DNA from: Croceibacterium_A sp035555595
GTDB lineage: Bacteria > Pseudomonadota > Alphaproteobacteria > Sphingomonadales > Sphingomonadaceae
NCBI GenBank assembly: GCA_035555595.1
Contig: DATMGK010000043.1
Coordinates: 1 to 64,000, forward strand
Length of the DNA: 64,000 bases
Direction: 5' to 3'
Shown here: positions 1 through 8,460 of the stretch, piece after piece
Layout: each line of letters opens with the position of its first letter
Numbering within the stretch: the stretch's first letter is position 1
Program-made: the position numbers and the translations under genes
Notes under the pieces: model-generated
What the model saw: only the letters and a program-made list of their open reading frames with translations
Told to the model about the DNA's origin: nothing
Database searches by the model: none

Positions 1-470
1 GCGGCGGTGTCATCCTCTATCGAGAAGTCCGGGCCGGAAATGTCTGTGGCCCCGGCGGCAACGAGCGCATCCAACACCTCGCCAGTGCGCGGCACGTCCC
101 GCAGCTTCACGCTGACGCGGTTGGAGGCCTGATAGCCACGGAACACCTGCCGGCGCGCTTCCTGATCGTAATCGTATTGCGAGCCGAGGCTGATCCCAGT
201 GGTCTGGATATCCCGTTCCGGAATGCCGAGCGCCTTGATACGCGCCACCACGGCAGTCATCGCCTGTGCGTTCGCCTGCATGGCGGCGACGGCGCTGTTC
301 GCCTGAGTGGTGACGCCCGCCCCCACTGTGACGAGGTTCGGTTCCGCCTCCACATTTTCCTGCACCGTCAGTTCGACGACGGGGCCAGTGGCGGGAATCT
401 GCACCTCCGCAGCGGCGGCGGATGCGGCGAGCGCCGAAACGGCAACGAGGGGAATGGCGTAGCGGATCAT
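1..470 (-). CDS. SIMPL-domain (DUF541) periplasmic protein, 3' part outside window
   Basis: Reading the minus strand from the ATG at 470 gives a short cleavable signal peptide (about residues 1-21, ending ASAAAAE) and then a domain typical of the SIMPL/DUF541 family: a GPVVELTVQENVEAEPN strand, a NAQAMTAVVARIKALGIPERDIQT segment (helix then strand) and YQASNRVSVKLRDV. The frame stays open to base 1, so the C-terminal part lies outside the window. SIMPL proteins are periplasmic or outer-membrane associated and of poorly defined function, sometimes linked to oxidative stress tolerance. The gene is divergent from the ABC-F ATPase at 611. The family call is from motif memory; no enzymatic role is visible. 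Confidence 0.8.
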   Translation of the reverse strand, partial: MIRYAIPLVAVSALAASAAAAEVQIPATGPVVELTVQENVEAEPNLVTVGAGVTTQANSAVAAMQANAQAMTAVVARIKALGIPERDIQTTGISLGSQYDYDQEARRQVFRGYQASNRVSVKLRDVPRTGEVLDALVAAGATDISGPDFSIEDDTA

Positions 471-610
471 ATATCTGTCTCCTTGATTGCCACGTGAAAT
501 GCGTAGCCGCCGCTTGCGGGCGGCTGAACCGCGTGAACCCTGAACAGAAGGACGGAGACGTTCCGCCCTTACCTTGCCCCAACGCATAACCGCCACTAGG
601 TGCCCCGGAG

Positions 611-2398
611 ATGGCTGAAGCACCGATCCTTTCCTGGGAAAACCTGGGCCTGCAACAGGGCGGCCGCTGGCTGTTCCGCGAATTGGACCTGCACATCGGC
701 CCGCGCGACAGGCTGGCCCTGATCGGCCGCAACGGCGCGGGAAAGACCACGCTGTTCCGCCTGATCGCCGACATGATCGAGGCCGATACCGGCAAGCGAT
801 CCATCCAGCCCGGCACGCGCATCGTGATGCTGGAGCAGGAGCCGGACTTCACCCCGTTCGAAACGCTGATGGACTTTGCGCTGTCCGGCAAGGACGCGCC
901 CCAGCGGCACGAGGTGGAATCGATCGCCGGGCAACTGGGCATCGATATGAGCCGCCCGGCCAGGACGGCCAGCGGCGGCGAAAAGCGGCGAGCAGCCATC
1001 GCGCGCGGGCTGGCGATGGAGCCTGACCTGCTGCTGATGGACGAGCCGACCAACCACCTGGACCTGGCCGCGATCGACTGGCTGGAAAGCTGGCTGAACC
1101 GATACAAGGGCGCATTCGTGGTCATCAGCCACGACCGCACGTTCCTGAAACGCCTGACGCGGGCGACGCTGTGGCTGGATCGCGGGTCCATGCGCCGCAA
1201 GGAAGTGGGCTTTGGCGGATACGAGGCGTGGGAAGAGGAAGTCTATGCGTCAGAGGCGCGCGCGGCGGAGAAACTGGACGCGAAGCTGAAGCTGGAAGCG
1301 CACTGGCTGGAACGCGGCGTGACCGCCCGCCGCAAGCGCAATCAGGGCCGGCTGGAAGCCCTGCACCGGATGCGGGCGCAACGCGCGTCGATGATCGGCA
1401 AGGCCGGCACGTCCAAGCTGGCGCTGGCCACCGATGACGAGGTGCGCACCAAGTCCGTGATCGTGGCCGAGGGCGTGAGCAAGCAGTTTGGCGAACGCAC
1501 GGTGATCCGCAATTTCACGCTGCGTATCCAGCGCGGCGACCGGATCGGCGTGGTCGGTGCCAATGGCGCGGGCAAGACCACTCTGCTGAAGCTGCTGACC
1601 GGCGAGATGGAGCCAGACGAAGGCACCGTGAGCCTGGCGAAAACGCTGAGCGGGGTGATGATCGATCAGCAGCGCAGCCTGATGAGCCCGGAAAAGAAAG
1701 TGCGCGATATCCTGGCCGAAGGGGGCGACTGGCTGGACGTGCGCGGCGTGCGCAAGCATGTGCAGGCCTATCTGAAAGACTTCCTGTTCGATCCGTCACT
1801 GGTCGATTCCCCGGTGGGTGCGCTTTCGGGTGGGGAGCGTAGCCGCCTGTTGCTGGCGCGCGAGTTCGCCCGCAAATCCAACCTGCTAGTGCTGGACGAA
1901 CCGACCAACGACCTCGACCTCGAAACGCTGGACCTGTTGCAGGAAGTGATCGCGGATTACGAAGGCACCGTGCTGATCGTCAGCCACGACCGCGACTTTC
2001 TGGACCGCACCGTGACCATCACGCTGGGTCTGGATGGCAGCGGTACGGTGGACGTGGTCGCGGGCGGATACGCGGACTGGGAAGCGAAGCGGAAGAAAGC
2101 GAGCGCCCCGGCGGAGAAGAAGGCGGCAAAGACCCCGCAGGCCCCGCCCCCTCCCCCGACGCAGAAGCCAGCCAAGCTGAGTTACAAGGACCAGCGCGAT
2201 TACGATCTGCTGCCCGCGCGGATCGAACAACTGGAAGCCGAAATCGCGAAGGGCGAGGAAGTGCTGGCCGACTCGGCGCTCTACACCCGCGACCCCGCCC
2301 GCTTCGCCAGCGTGAACACCACGCTGGAGAAAGCGCGCGAAGAGAAGGACGCCGCCGAACTGCGCTGGCTGGAACTGGCGGAGCTGGTCGAGGGCTGA
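611..2398 (+). CDS. Uup-like ABC-F ATPase
   Basis: A 595-residue soluble protein with two ABC nucleotide-binding domains and no membrane segment. The first has GRNGAGKTTL, SGGEKRRAAIARGLA and LLLMDEPTNHLDL. The second has GANGAGKTTL, LSGGERSRLLLAREFA and LVLDEPTNDLDL. The two halves are joined by a charged linker. After the second domain comes an Ala/Pro/Lys-rich stretch (PQAPPPPPTQKP) and a C-terminal coiled coil, the arrangement of Uup rather than EttA. ABC-F proteins act on ribosomes or structured nucleic acids and do not transport. A second ABC-F protein (EttA type) is at 24892. The ATG at 611 follows a CCGGAG ribosome-binding site. The exact subfamily is inferred from the C-terminal coiled coil. 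Confidence 0.88.
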   Translation: MAEAPILSWENLGLQQGGRWLFRELDLHIGPRDRLALIGRNGAGKTTLFRLIADMIEADTGKRSIQPGTRIVMLEQEPDFTPFETLMDFALSGKDAPQRHEVESIAGQLGIDMSRPARTASGGEKRRAAIARGLAMEPDLLLMDEPTNHLDLAAIDWLESWLNRYKGAFVVISHDRTFLKRLTRATLWLDRGSMRRKEVGFGGYEAWEEEVYASEARAAEKLDAKLKLEAHWLERGVTARRKRNQGRLEALHRMRAQRASMIGKAGTSKLALATDDEVRTKSVIVAEGVSKQFGERTVIRNFTLRIQRGDRIGVVGANGAGKTTLLKLLTGEMEPDEGTVSLAKTLSGVMIDQQRSLMSPEKKVRDILAEGGDWLDVRGVRKHVQAYLKDFLFDPSLVDSPVGALSGGERSRLLLAREFARKSNLLVLDEPTNDLDLETLDLLQEVIADYEGTVLIVSHDRDFLDRTVTITLGLDGSGTVDVVAGGYADWEAKRKKASAPAEKKAAKTPQAPPPPPTQKPAKLSYKDQRDYDLLPARIEQLEAEIAKGEEVLADSALYTRDPARFASVNTTLEKAREEKDAAELRWLELAELVEG

Positions 2399-2444
2399 CG
2401 CGGTGTTGACGGTGTCGGCACTGTGCTGAGCGACGAAGCGCGGA

Positions 2445-2918
2445 TCAGGTGATGCGGTAGAAATCGGCCACGCGGTCCAGCGCAAGCCGGAGCACCAGCT
2501 TGCCGCTGCGAGAGGGCCACTGAAGCGCCTTTTCGGCGGCGGGCAGCGTTTCGCAGGCGCAGACCACGCGCCACAGGATATCGTCCAGCCCCCTGCCCGC
2601 CGCCCCGATCGCGCCATGGAAACGTGAGCGCGCGGAAATCTGACGTTCTGTTGGGGAAAGCCCCGTGCCAGCCCCTCCGCGCACACGCACAGGCTCCCAA
2701 CGCATGGTGATGCCGGGCGAAAGCTGCGCCGCCTCGTAATCAGCGCGAAGTCGCTCGCCCGCATCAAACAGGCGATCTTCCAGATGTCCGTGAGCATGAA
2801 GCCAGCCGAGCGGCGATTCGGCGAGATTGACCGTAACGCTGCGTCGCTTTGCCGTAACGCCCCGCCGCTTGCGTGGGCCTTCCGAGGTGAGCTCTCTTTC
2901 CACAAGTTTGCGTTTCAC
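2445..2918 (-). CDS. DUF6456 domain protein
   Basis: A 157-residue basic protein with the features of the alphaproteobacterial DUF6456 family: LGWLHAHGHLEDRLFDAGERLRADYEAAQLSP, then ITMRWEPV, and a C-terminal GLDDILWRVVCACETLPAAEKALQWPSRSGKLVLRLALDRVADFY, split here only by description. The C-terminal helices resemble a DNA-binding helix bundle, and family members are sometimes annotated as helix-turn-helix proteins. The start is a GTG at 2918 with an AGGAG site 6 bases upstream. It is divergent from the XRE regulator at 3011 and shares a 92-bp intergenic region holding nested inverted repeats. The function is unknown; regulation by its neighbour is an inference. Confidence 0.75.
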   Translation of the reverse strand: MKRKLVERELTSEGPRKRRGVTAKRRSVTVNLAESPLGWLHAHGHLEDRLFDAGERLRADYEAAQLSPGITMRWEPVRVRGGAGTGLSPTERQISARSRFHGAIGAAGRGLDDILWRVVCACETLPAAEKALQWPSRSGKLVLRLALDRVADFYRIT

Positions 2919-2925
2919 AGGAATC

Positions 2926-2973
2926 TCCTACAGTTACTGGCAGTGGCCTTGCCAAAAGCAGGCACCTGTAGGA
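2926..2973. promoter_or_regulatory. Nested inverted repeats between divergent genes (candidate operator)
   Basis: Outer half-sites TCCTACAG (2926-2933) and CTGTAGGA (2966-2973) are perfect inverted repeats. Inside them lies a second repeat, TGGCA (2938-2942) and TGCCA (2950-2954). The region separates the DUF6456 gene from the XRE regulator, which is where an autoregulatory operator would be expected. The outer left arm overlaps the ribosome-binding site region of the minus-strand gene. Binding is an inference. Confidence 0.45.
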
Positions 2974-3010
2974 AAACCGAAAAACCAAATGGGTTAGGAG
3001 TGGTCGCGCC

Positions 3011-3583
3011 GTGATCAATCGCATTCGCGATATTCGCAAGCAGAAGCAGATGACACTGGCCGAAGTGGCCGAGCGTTGCGAACCCCCGACGACCGCGCAG
3101 ACCATCGGTCGGCTTGAAACCGGCACGCGCAACCTGTCGCTGGTGTGGATGAACCGCATCGCCGCCGCGCTGGGGGTCGATCCCGAACTGCTGGTGAAAG
3201 GCGAAGAGACTGAGGGGCCGAAGATCGTGGCGCGGCTGACCGAAAACGGCGCCGACGCCCTCCCTTCGCCCCGCGACGCGATCCTGCCGAGCGAGCTGGG
3301 CGGAGACGCGCCGCTGGTCTGCATGGCCATCGATGCGCCGCAGGGGGAATACCGCACGGGCGATCAGTTGTGGCTGCGGCAGTTTTCGCCGGAGGACGCA
3401 TCGAAGCTGATCAACCGTGACGTGCTGGTGCCCCGGCCCGGCGGGCGGTTTGCCTTCGGGCGGCTGATCGATCGTCAGGGAAAGATGGTGGGCCTGCTGC
3501 CGCCCGGAACGGGACAGCGGCAGATCGTGGTCGACAACCCCGCCTGGCTGGCGGTGGCAGAAATGCTGGTCCGCAAGCTGTAG
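3011..3583 (+). CDS. XRE-family regulator with degenerate S24-like C-terminal domain
   Basis: A 190-residue protein starting at GTG 3011. Residues about 1-60 form a Cro/CI helix-turn-helix (MTLAEVAERCEPPTTAQTIGRLETG, then LSLVWMNRIAAALGVDPELL). The C-terminal half (GDQLWLRQFSPEDASKLINRD, VLVPRPGGRFAFGRLIDR, then IVVDNPAWLAVAEMLV) has the pattern of the LexA/CI S24 fold. The lysine normally found in the VKRL-type strand is absent (FAFGRL), so self-cleavage is unlikely and the domain more probably serves ligand binding or dimerisation. It is divergent from DUF6456. Ligand and targets are unknown. Confidence 0.8.
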   Translation: MINRIRDIRKQKQMTLAEVAERCEPPTTAQTIGRLETGTRNLSLVWMNRIAAALGVDPELLVKGEETEGPKIVARLTENGADALPSPRDAILPSELGGDAPLVCMAIDAPQGEYRTGDQLWLRQFSPEDASKLINRDVLVPRPGGRFAFGRLIDRQGKMVGLLPPGTGQRQIVVDNPAWLAVAEMLVRKL

Positions 3584-3673
3584 ATCACGGCTTTTTGGCG
3601 GAGGCTGTTTCTTTGGTTCCGCGCGGAGGCGCTGAGATATTCAGTTCGCCGCCGCTGGCGCAGATCGCCTTCC

Positions 3674-3704
3674 ACCAAACCGGCCAGCTACTGACCGGTT
3701 TGGT
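3674..3704. terminator. Hairpin between convergent XRE regulator and secF
   Basis: A perfect 10-bp stem, ACCAAACCGG (3674-3683) with CCGGTTTGGT (3695-3704), and an 11-base loop lie between the ends of two convergent genes. No long T-run follows on either strand (AGTTTAA on the plus side), so it is at best a weak bidirectional terminator or a 3'-end stabiliser of the secDF transcript. Confidence 0.4.
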
Positions 3705-3736
3705 AGTTTAACCTCTCCGCGCCTTCGCGTGAAACC

Positions 3737-4708
3737 TTAGGCTTCCCCGCGCGCGCGGCGTTCCTGCGCGTCGATGGCGCTTTCCTTCGGCACGAAGCTG
3801 TCGGGCTTCACCCCCAGCCAGATCAGGATCGGCGTGGCCATGAAGATCGAGCTGTAGGTGCCGACGAAGATACCGAGCGTAATCGCCGCGGTGAAACCGA
3901 AGATCACGTCCGGCCCCAGAAGCAGCAGCGCCACCAGCGTGATGAGCAGCGAGGTGGACGTAACGACCGTTCGTGACAGCGTTTCGTTGACCGAAAGATC
4001 CAGCAGTTCCGGCAGCGGCATCTTGCGGTATTTTTTCAGGTTTTCGCGAACGCGGTCATAGACGACGATATTGTCGTTCAGCGAATAGCCGATCAGTGTG
4101 AGCAGCGCGGCGACGATGTTCAGATCGAATTCCATCTGCGTCAGCGCGAAGAGGCCGATCGTCAGCGTCACGTCATGCGCCAGCGCGAACAGGGCGCCCA
4201 CGCCGAACTGCCATTCGAAACGCACCCAGATGTAGATCGAGATACCGATCATCGCCAGCAGCAGGGCGACCATGCCGGTCGTGAACAGTTCCTGCGAAAC
4301 CTTGCCGGAAACCGATTCGGCAGAGCCGATTTCGGCGTTCGGGTGATGCTGTTCCAGAGTCGCGCGGATATCGCGGATCATCTTTTCGGTCAGCGCCGGC
4401 TCTTCCTCGTCCGGAAGGCCCATACGCACGGAAATGATGTTGGGCTGGCCGAGAGCCTGCAACGTAGGTTCGCCATAACCGAGCGCGTCAATCTCTTCAC
4501 GCACTTCGGCCATCGGGGCGGTGGTCCCCTGCGGGAAGGTCACGCGAATCGACTGCCCGCCAACGAAGTCCACGCCCAGATTGAGGCCGTTGATGAAGGC
4601 CAGCGCGATGGAGGCCGCCATCAGCAGGATACTGATCGAGTAGAACGGCACCCGCCAGCGCAGGAAGTGGATGTTCGTGTTGTCGGGAATGAGCTTGAGC
4701 AGTTTCAT
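3737..4708 (-). CDS. secF: Protein translocase subunit SecF
   Basis: A 323-residue inner-membrane protein of the RND superfamily that works with SecD, using the proton motive force to complete Sec-dependent protein export. One N-terminal membrane segment (VPFYSISILLMAASIALAFI) is followed by GLNLGVDFVGGQSIRV, the conserved SecF entry motif, a periplasmic domain, and five further segments including LTLIGYSLNDNIVVYDRVREN, the signature loop of the family. The length is normal. It follows secD with a 12-bp gap and is the last gene of the yajC-secD-secF operon. Confidence 0.97.
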   Translation of the reverse strand: MKLLKLIPDNTNIHFLRWRVPFYSISILLMAASIALAFINGLNLGVDFVGGQSIRVTFPQGTTAPMAEVREEIDALGYGEPTLQALGQPNIISVRMGLPDEEEPALTEKMIRDIRATLEQHHPNAEIGSAESVSGKVSQELFTTGMVALLLAMIGISIYIWVRFEWQFGVGALFALAHDVTLTIGLFALTQMEFDLNIVAALLTLIGYSLNDNIVVYDRVRENLKKYRKMPLPELLDLSVNETLSRTVVTSTSLLITLVALLLLGPDVIFGFTAAITLGIFVGTYSSIFMATPILIWLGVKPDSFVPKESAIDAQERRARGEA

Positions 4709-4720
4709 CCGATTAAGCCC

Positions 4721-6331
4721 TTACAGCACGATATCGGTGGGGCGTTTGCGGCGCAGCCAGCCGGCCACCCACATGCGGGTAAGCGTCACGGCGGTGAACA
4801 CCGAAGTGACAATGCCGATCATCAGCACGACCGCGAAGCCGCGAACCGGACCAGTGCCGAACATGAACATGATCACGGCAGCAATGGTGTTGGTGATGTT
4901 GGCGTCGAAAATCGCGCGGCTCGCTTCCTTGTAGCCAAGCTCCACAGCCTGAACCACGCGGCGGCCACGCGCCCGTTCTTCGCGAATACGCTCGTTGATA
5001 AGCACGTTCGCGTCCACGGCCGCACCCACGGTGAGCACCAGACCCGCGATGCCCGGCAGCGTGAGCGCCGCCATCGAGCCGAGCAGCGCCATGACGCCGA
5101 GAACCATCAGCAAGTTCAGGATCAACGCGGCGCAGGTGTAGTACCCGAAGCGGCCATAGGTCACCAACATGAAGACCATCAGGGCGGTGAGGCCGACCAC
5201 CATGGCGATAGCGCCCTTGGTGATCGAATCGGCGCCGAGTTCAGCACTGATCGAGAATTCCTCGATCACGGTGAGATCCACCGGCAGCGCGCCCGACCGC
5301 AGCGCGATGGCGAGCTGGTTGGCGGTATCGACGGTGAAGCTACCCGAGATTTGCGCCGAACCGCCCAGAATGGGCTCGTTGATATTGGGCGCGGAGATGA
5401 CCTCGCCATCGAGGATGATGGCGAACGGCTTGCCCACGTTCTGGCTGGTCAGCCGCGCAAAACGGGCGCCGCCCTGCGGATCGAACTGGATCGAAACGAC
5501 CGGCGAATTGGTCTGCTGTTCGAAAGTCTGCTGCGCGTTGGTAAGCGAATCGCCGCGAATACCGCCAAGGCGCTTCACCGCGATCGCCGTGCCTTCGCCC
5601 GGCGTGCCCTTCGCATACGGTACGATCTCGCTGCCCGGAGGGGCAATGCCCTGAGCGACGTTGGCCGGCAGGGCGTCCATATCCACCAGCTTGAATTCCA
5701 GTTCCGCCGTCTGGCCGAGAAGATCCTTGAGCGCCTGAGGATCCTTCAGGCCCGGCACATCGACCACGATACGGTCAGAACCAGCGCGGATGATCGTCGG
5801 TTCGCGCGTGCCGAGCGCGTCGATACGCTTGCGCACGACTTCGGTCGCGGATTCCATCGCGTTGTTGATCGCGAGATCCAGCCCGGCCTTCGTCTGCGTG
5901 AGGACGAAGCGGCTGCCATCGACGACCTGAATCGTCCAGTCGCGCTGTCCCGTCAGCCCCGCACCCGTGGTGAACGGTTCGATCAGGCCGCGCGCGGCAT
6001 CAACCTGCGAGGGATCTTCGAGCAGGAACGACAGACGACCGCCCGAGGTGGAGATTTCCCCGATGCGAATGCGCGGTTTGGCGTCGCGCATGGCGGCGCG
6101 CACCGCCTCTTCCATAGTCTCAAGACGCTGGCGGGCGACCTGGCTAGGTTCCGCCTCCAGCATGATGTGGCTGCCGCCCGCGAGGTCGAGCCCGAGGTTG
6201 ACCATCGGCCGGGGCAGGAAGGAAGGCCACTGCACGCCTGCCACAGTGACCAGCGACGGAACCGACGCGAGCGCCAGGAACAGTGTGATGGCCCACAGGT
6301 AAATGCGTTTCCAAGGGGGGAAATCGAGCAT
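4721..6331 (-). CDS. secD: Protein translocase subunit SecD
   Basis: A 536-residue inner-membrane protein forming the SecDF export-motor complex with SecF. The N-terminal segment (IYLWAITLFLALASVPSLV) is followed by VNLGLDLAGGSHIML, the large periplasmic P1 domain, then IALRSGALPVDLTVIEE and the C-terminal five-segment bundle containing LTVGAAVDANVLINERIREE, the conserved proton-pathway loop. Length and order are normal for alphaproteobacteria, where SecD and SecF are separate. It lies between yajC and secF with short gaps, so the three are almost certainly cotranscribed. Confidence 0.97.
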   Translation of the reverse strand: MLDFPPWKRIYLWAITLFLALASVPSLVTVAGVQWPSFLPRPMVNLGLDLAGGSHIMLEAEPSQVARQRLETMEEAVRAAMRDAKPRIRIGEISTSGGRLSFLLEDPSQVDAARGLIEPFTTGAGLTGQRDWTIQVVDGSRFVLTQTKAGLDLAINNAMESATEVVRKRIDALGTREPTIIRAGSDRIVVDVPGLKDPQALKDLLGQTAELEFKLVDMDALPANVAQGIAPPGSEIVPYAKGTPGEGTAIAVKRLGGIRGDSLTNAQQTFEQQTNSPVVSIQFDPQGGARFARLTSQNVGKPFAIILDGEVISAPNINEPILGGSAQISGSFTVDTANQLAIALRSGALPVDLTVIEEFSISAELGADSITKGAIAMVVGLTALMVFMLVTYGRFGYYTCAALILNLLMVLGVMALLGSMAALTLPGIAGLVLTVGAAVDANVLINERIREERARGRRVVQAVELGYKEASRAIFDANITNTIAAVIMFMFGTGPVRGFAVVLMIGIVTSVFTAVTLTRMWVAGWLRRKRPTDIVL

Positions 6332-6348
6332 CGCCTTTCAGCCCCCGA

Positions 6349-6669
6349 TCAGTCGTTAGCCGGTTTGCCGGACGGGGCGACGATATCGCCCAGCGTGGAT
6401 TTGACGGCCTTCACCTTCACACCCTGCGCGATTTCCAGTTCCACATAATCGTCGTCCACCTTCGTCACCTTGGCAACAAGACCGCCGGCGGTGACGACCT
6501 GATCGCCGCGCTTCACAGCCGCGACCTTTTCCCGGTGCGCCTTCTGCTGACGCATCTGCGGACGGATGATGAGGAACCAGAAGATCGCCACCATACCGAT
6601 GATCGGCAGGAACTGAATCCATCCGGGAGGTGCAGCGCCAGCGGCGCCGGCGGCAAGGAAATCGAGCAT
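6349..6669 (-). CDS. yajC: Preprotein translocase subunit YajC
   Basis: A 106-residue protein with one membrane segment (WIQFLPIIGMVAIFWFLII) immediately followed by RPQMRQQKAHREKVAAVKRGDQV, the hallmark of YajC, and then a small beta domain (VVTAGGLVAKVTKVDDDYVELEIAQGVKVK). YajC associates with SecDF in the holo-translocon. It is the first gene of the operon, 17 bp ahead of secD. The ATG at 6669 sits just before the glycine/alanine-rich N-terminus. Confidence 0.95.
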   Translation of the reverse strand: MLDFLAAGAAGAAPPGWIQFLPIIGMVAIFWFLIIRPQMRQQKAHREKVAAVKRGDQVVTAGGLVAKVTKVDDDYVELEIAQGVKVKAVKSTLGDIVAPSGKPAND

Positions 6670-6828
6670 GATGACGGCCTATCGCAACGGCTGAATGACA
6701 GGTTCGGGACGCCCGTTGGCCGCCCTCTCCCTCGGTGGCCGCCGCGCCTAGCAGCAAAGCAAAGGGGGTGCAATCAGCGGCGCTTGCCACCCCGGAATCG
6801 CTTGCCTATAGGCGCGGCTCCACTGGCT

Positions 6829-6905
6829 CGGGACGTAGCGCAGCCTGGTAGCGCATCACACTGGGGGTGTGGGGGTCGCAGGTTCGAATCCTGTCGTCCC
6901 GACCA
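6829..6905 (+). tRNA. tRNA-Pro (anticodon GGG)
   Basis: A 77-nt cloverleaf with acceptor CGGGACG pairing with CGTCCCG and an encoded ACCA end. The anticodon stem TCACA/TGTGG encloses loop CTGGGGG with anticodon GGG, and the T loop is GGTTCGAATCC. It strongly resembles bacterial tRNA-Pro. It reads proline codons CCC and CCU. Confidence 0.96.
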
Positions 6906-6956
6906 GTGGTTTTCCACCCCCTTCCCATTCCCGCCCGCCGGGCGCAGAGGGGCCGC

Positions 6957-7838
6957 ATGCCTCCCGCCCATCCCCTTCGTGGCGCGCTGCTTTGCCTTGT
7001 GGCGCTGGCGCTGTTCGCGTGCATGGACGCGACGACCAAATACCTGTCGCAAAGCCATGCGGTGCCGCTGATCGTGGGCGTGCGCTATCTGGGCAACTTC
7101 CTGCTGATGGTCGCCCTGCTGGGCCCGACTCACGGCAGCCGCATGGTGCGAACCAAGCGGACGCGGCTGGTGGTGCTGCGCGCAATATGTCTGGCGATCG
7201 GGTCGCTGTTCATCGGCCTGGCCCTGCAACGAATGCCGGTGGCGGAAACGACCGCAATGACATTTCTGGCCCCGATTCTGCTGGTGGTCGTGGCAGGGCC
7301 GGTGCTGGGTGAACGCGTGGGATGGATCGGCTGGGCGGCGACTCTGGCCGGATTCGCCGGGGTTCTGCTGATCGCGCGGCCGGGCGGCGGGATGGTGACG
7401 ATGGGCGTGGTCTTCGCGCTGATCGCCGTGGTGATGAACCTTGGCTATCAACTGCTTTCGCGCGTGCTGGCGGCAAGCGAGAACACCTTTGCCCTGCTGT
7501 TCTACACCGCGCTGGCCGGATCGGTGATCTATGGCATCGCCATGCCGTGGTTCATCGAGGACCACGCGCCGAGCCTGCTGGAAGCGGCATTGTTCCTGAG
7601 CCTGGGGATTCTGGGCGGAACTGGACACTTCCTGTTCACCGCCGCGTTCCGCCTTGCCCCCGCGTCGTTGCTGGCCCCGCTGAACTATATGCAATTGCTG
7701 TGGGCAGGGCTGCTGGGGTGGCTGGTGTTCGACGATGTACCCGATGCCGTCAGCCTGCTGGGAATGGCCATGATCGCCGGATCGGGCGTGCTGGTAGCAC
7801 TAAGGACACGGATGCCGCCGGCAAAGAGAACCGCATAA
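6957..7838 (+). CDS. DMT/EamA-family permease
   Basis: A 293-residue membrane protein with about ten hydrophobic segments arranged as two EamA repeats. The first begins LLCLVALALFACMDATTKYL and includes MTFLAPILLVVVAGPVLGERVG, the family's typical end-of-repeat helix pair. The second runs from GVVFALIAVVMNLGYQLLSRVL to LAPLNYMQLLWAGLLGWLVF and GMAMIAGSGVLVALR. Members export or import small metabolites; the substrate cannot be read from the sequence. The start chosen is the ATG at 6957, preceded by AGAGGGG. An upstream in-frame extension would run into the tRNA gene and is rejected. Confidence 0.88.
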   Translation: MPPAHPLRGALLCLVALALFACMDATTKYLSQSHAVPLIVGVRYLGNFLLMVALLGPTHGSRMVRTKRTRLVVLRAICLAIGSLFIGLALQRMPVAETTAMTFLAPILLVVVAGPVLGERVGWIGWAATLAGFAGVLLIARPGGGMVTMGVVFALIAVVMNLGYQLLSRVLAASENTFALLFYTALAGSVIYGIAMPWFIEDHAPSLLEAALFLSLGILGGTGHFLFTAAFRLAPASLLAPLNYMQLLWAGLLGWLVFDDVPDAVSLLGMAMIAGSGVLVALRTRMPPAKRTA

Positions 7839-7912
7839 GCCGTTTTTACTTTCCTACATGAACCATATCGGTTCACATTGGCGCGACTCACCAATCAGGC
7901 AGGAGACGCGCC

Positions 7913-8323
7913 ATGCCTCTCGAATCAATCATCGGCCCGCTGGCATCGATCATCGACAAGGTGATCCCGGACAAAGCGGCCCGCGAAAAGGCCAAGCTGG
8001 AACTGCTGCGGCTGGAAGGGTCGCAGGAACTGGAAAGCGTGCAGGCGCGCCTTTCCGCAATTCTGGCAGAGGCGAAATCGCCCGATCCGTGGACCAGCCG
8101 CGCCCGGCCCAGTTTCCTTTATGTAATGTACGCCATGATTCTGTGGGCGGTGCCCATGGGCATTATCGCGGTGTTCCGGCCGGATGCCGCGCGGGCGATC
8201 GCGGATGGCATGAACGCCTATCTGAACGGCCTGCCCGAACCGCTCTACGCCCTCTTCGGCACGGGTTACCTAGGCTACACCGCCGCGCGCCAGTGGGGCA
8301 AAGCGAAGGGCGTGGAGAATTGA
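7913..8323 (+). CDS. GTA/phage-type holin-like membrane protein (orphan)
   Basis: A 136-residue protein with an N-terminal amphipathic region (IIGPLASIIDKVIPDKAARE), a long charged helix (AKLELLRLEGSQELESVQAR), the motif DPWTSRARPSFLYVMYAMIL containing the first membrane segment, and a second hydrophobic segment near LYALFGTGYLGYTAARQWGK. This pattern matches the three-TM holin family found in alphaproteobacterial gene transfer agents and prophages. Such proteins permeabilise the inner membrane during particle release. AGGAGA precedes the ATG. No capsid, tail or endolysin gene is adjacent; the neighbours are a permease and aroQ. A non-lytic role is therefore possible. Confidence 0.68.
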   Translation: MPLESIIGPLASIIDKVIPDKAAREKAKLELLRLEGSQELESVQARLSAILAEAKSPDPWTSRARPSFLYVMYAMILWAVPMGIIAVFRPDAARAIADGMNAYLNGLPEPLYALFGTGYLGYTAARQWGKAKGVEN

Positions 8324-8460
8324 TCGCGGGGCAGCGACAGGGCGACGGGCGGGCGATTGCCCCGTCCATCGCCGGATGGCCCGTTGCAGGCGCGAGCCTT
8401 TCACCTTTTGCGCTGCCCCGCCCTTCCCGCTATGCCGCGCGTCGCAAGGGGAAATACCTG

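Noticed and set aside
4175..6448. 757-codon plus-strand open frame over secD/secF
   Set aside because: It is antisense to conserved secD and secF, has the His/Arg/Gln-rich composition of reverse-frame shadows at high GC, and has no family motif.
6867..6956. Longer start for the DMT permease
   Set aside because: It would translate through the 3' half of tRNA-Pro(GGG).
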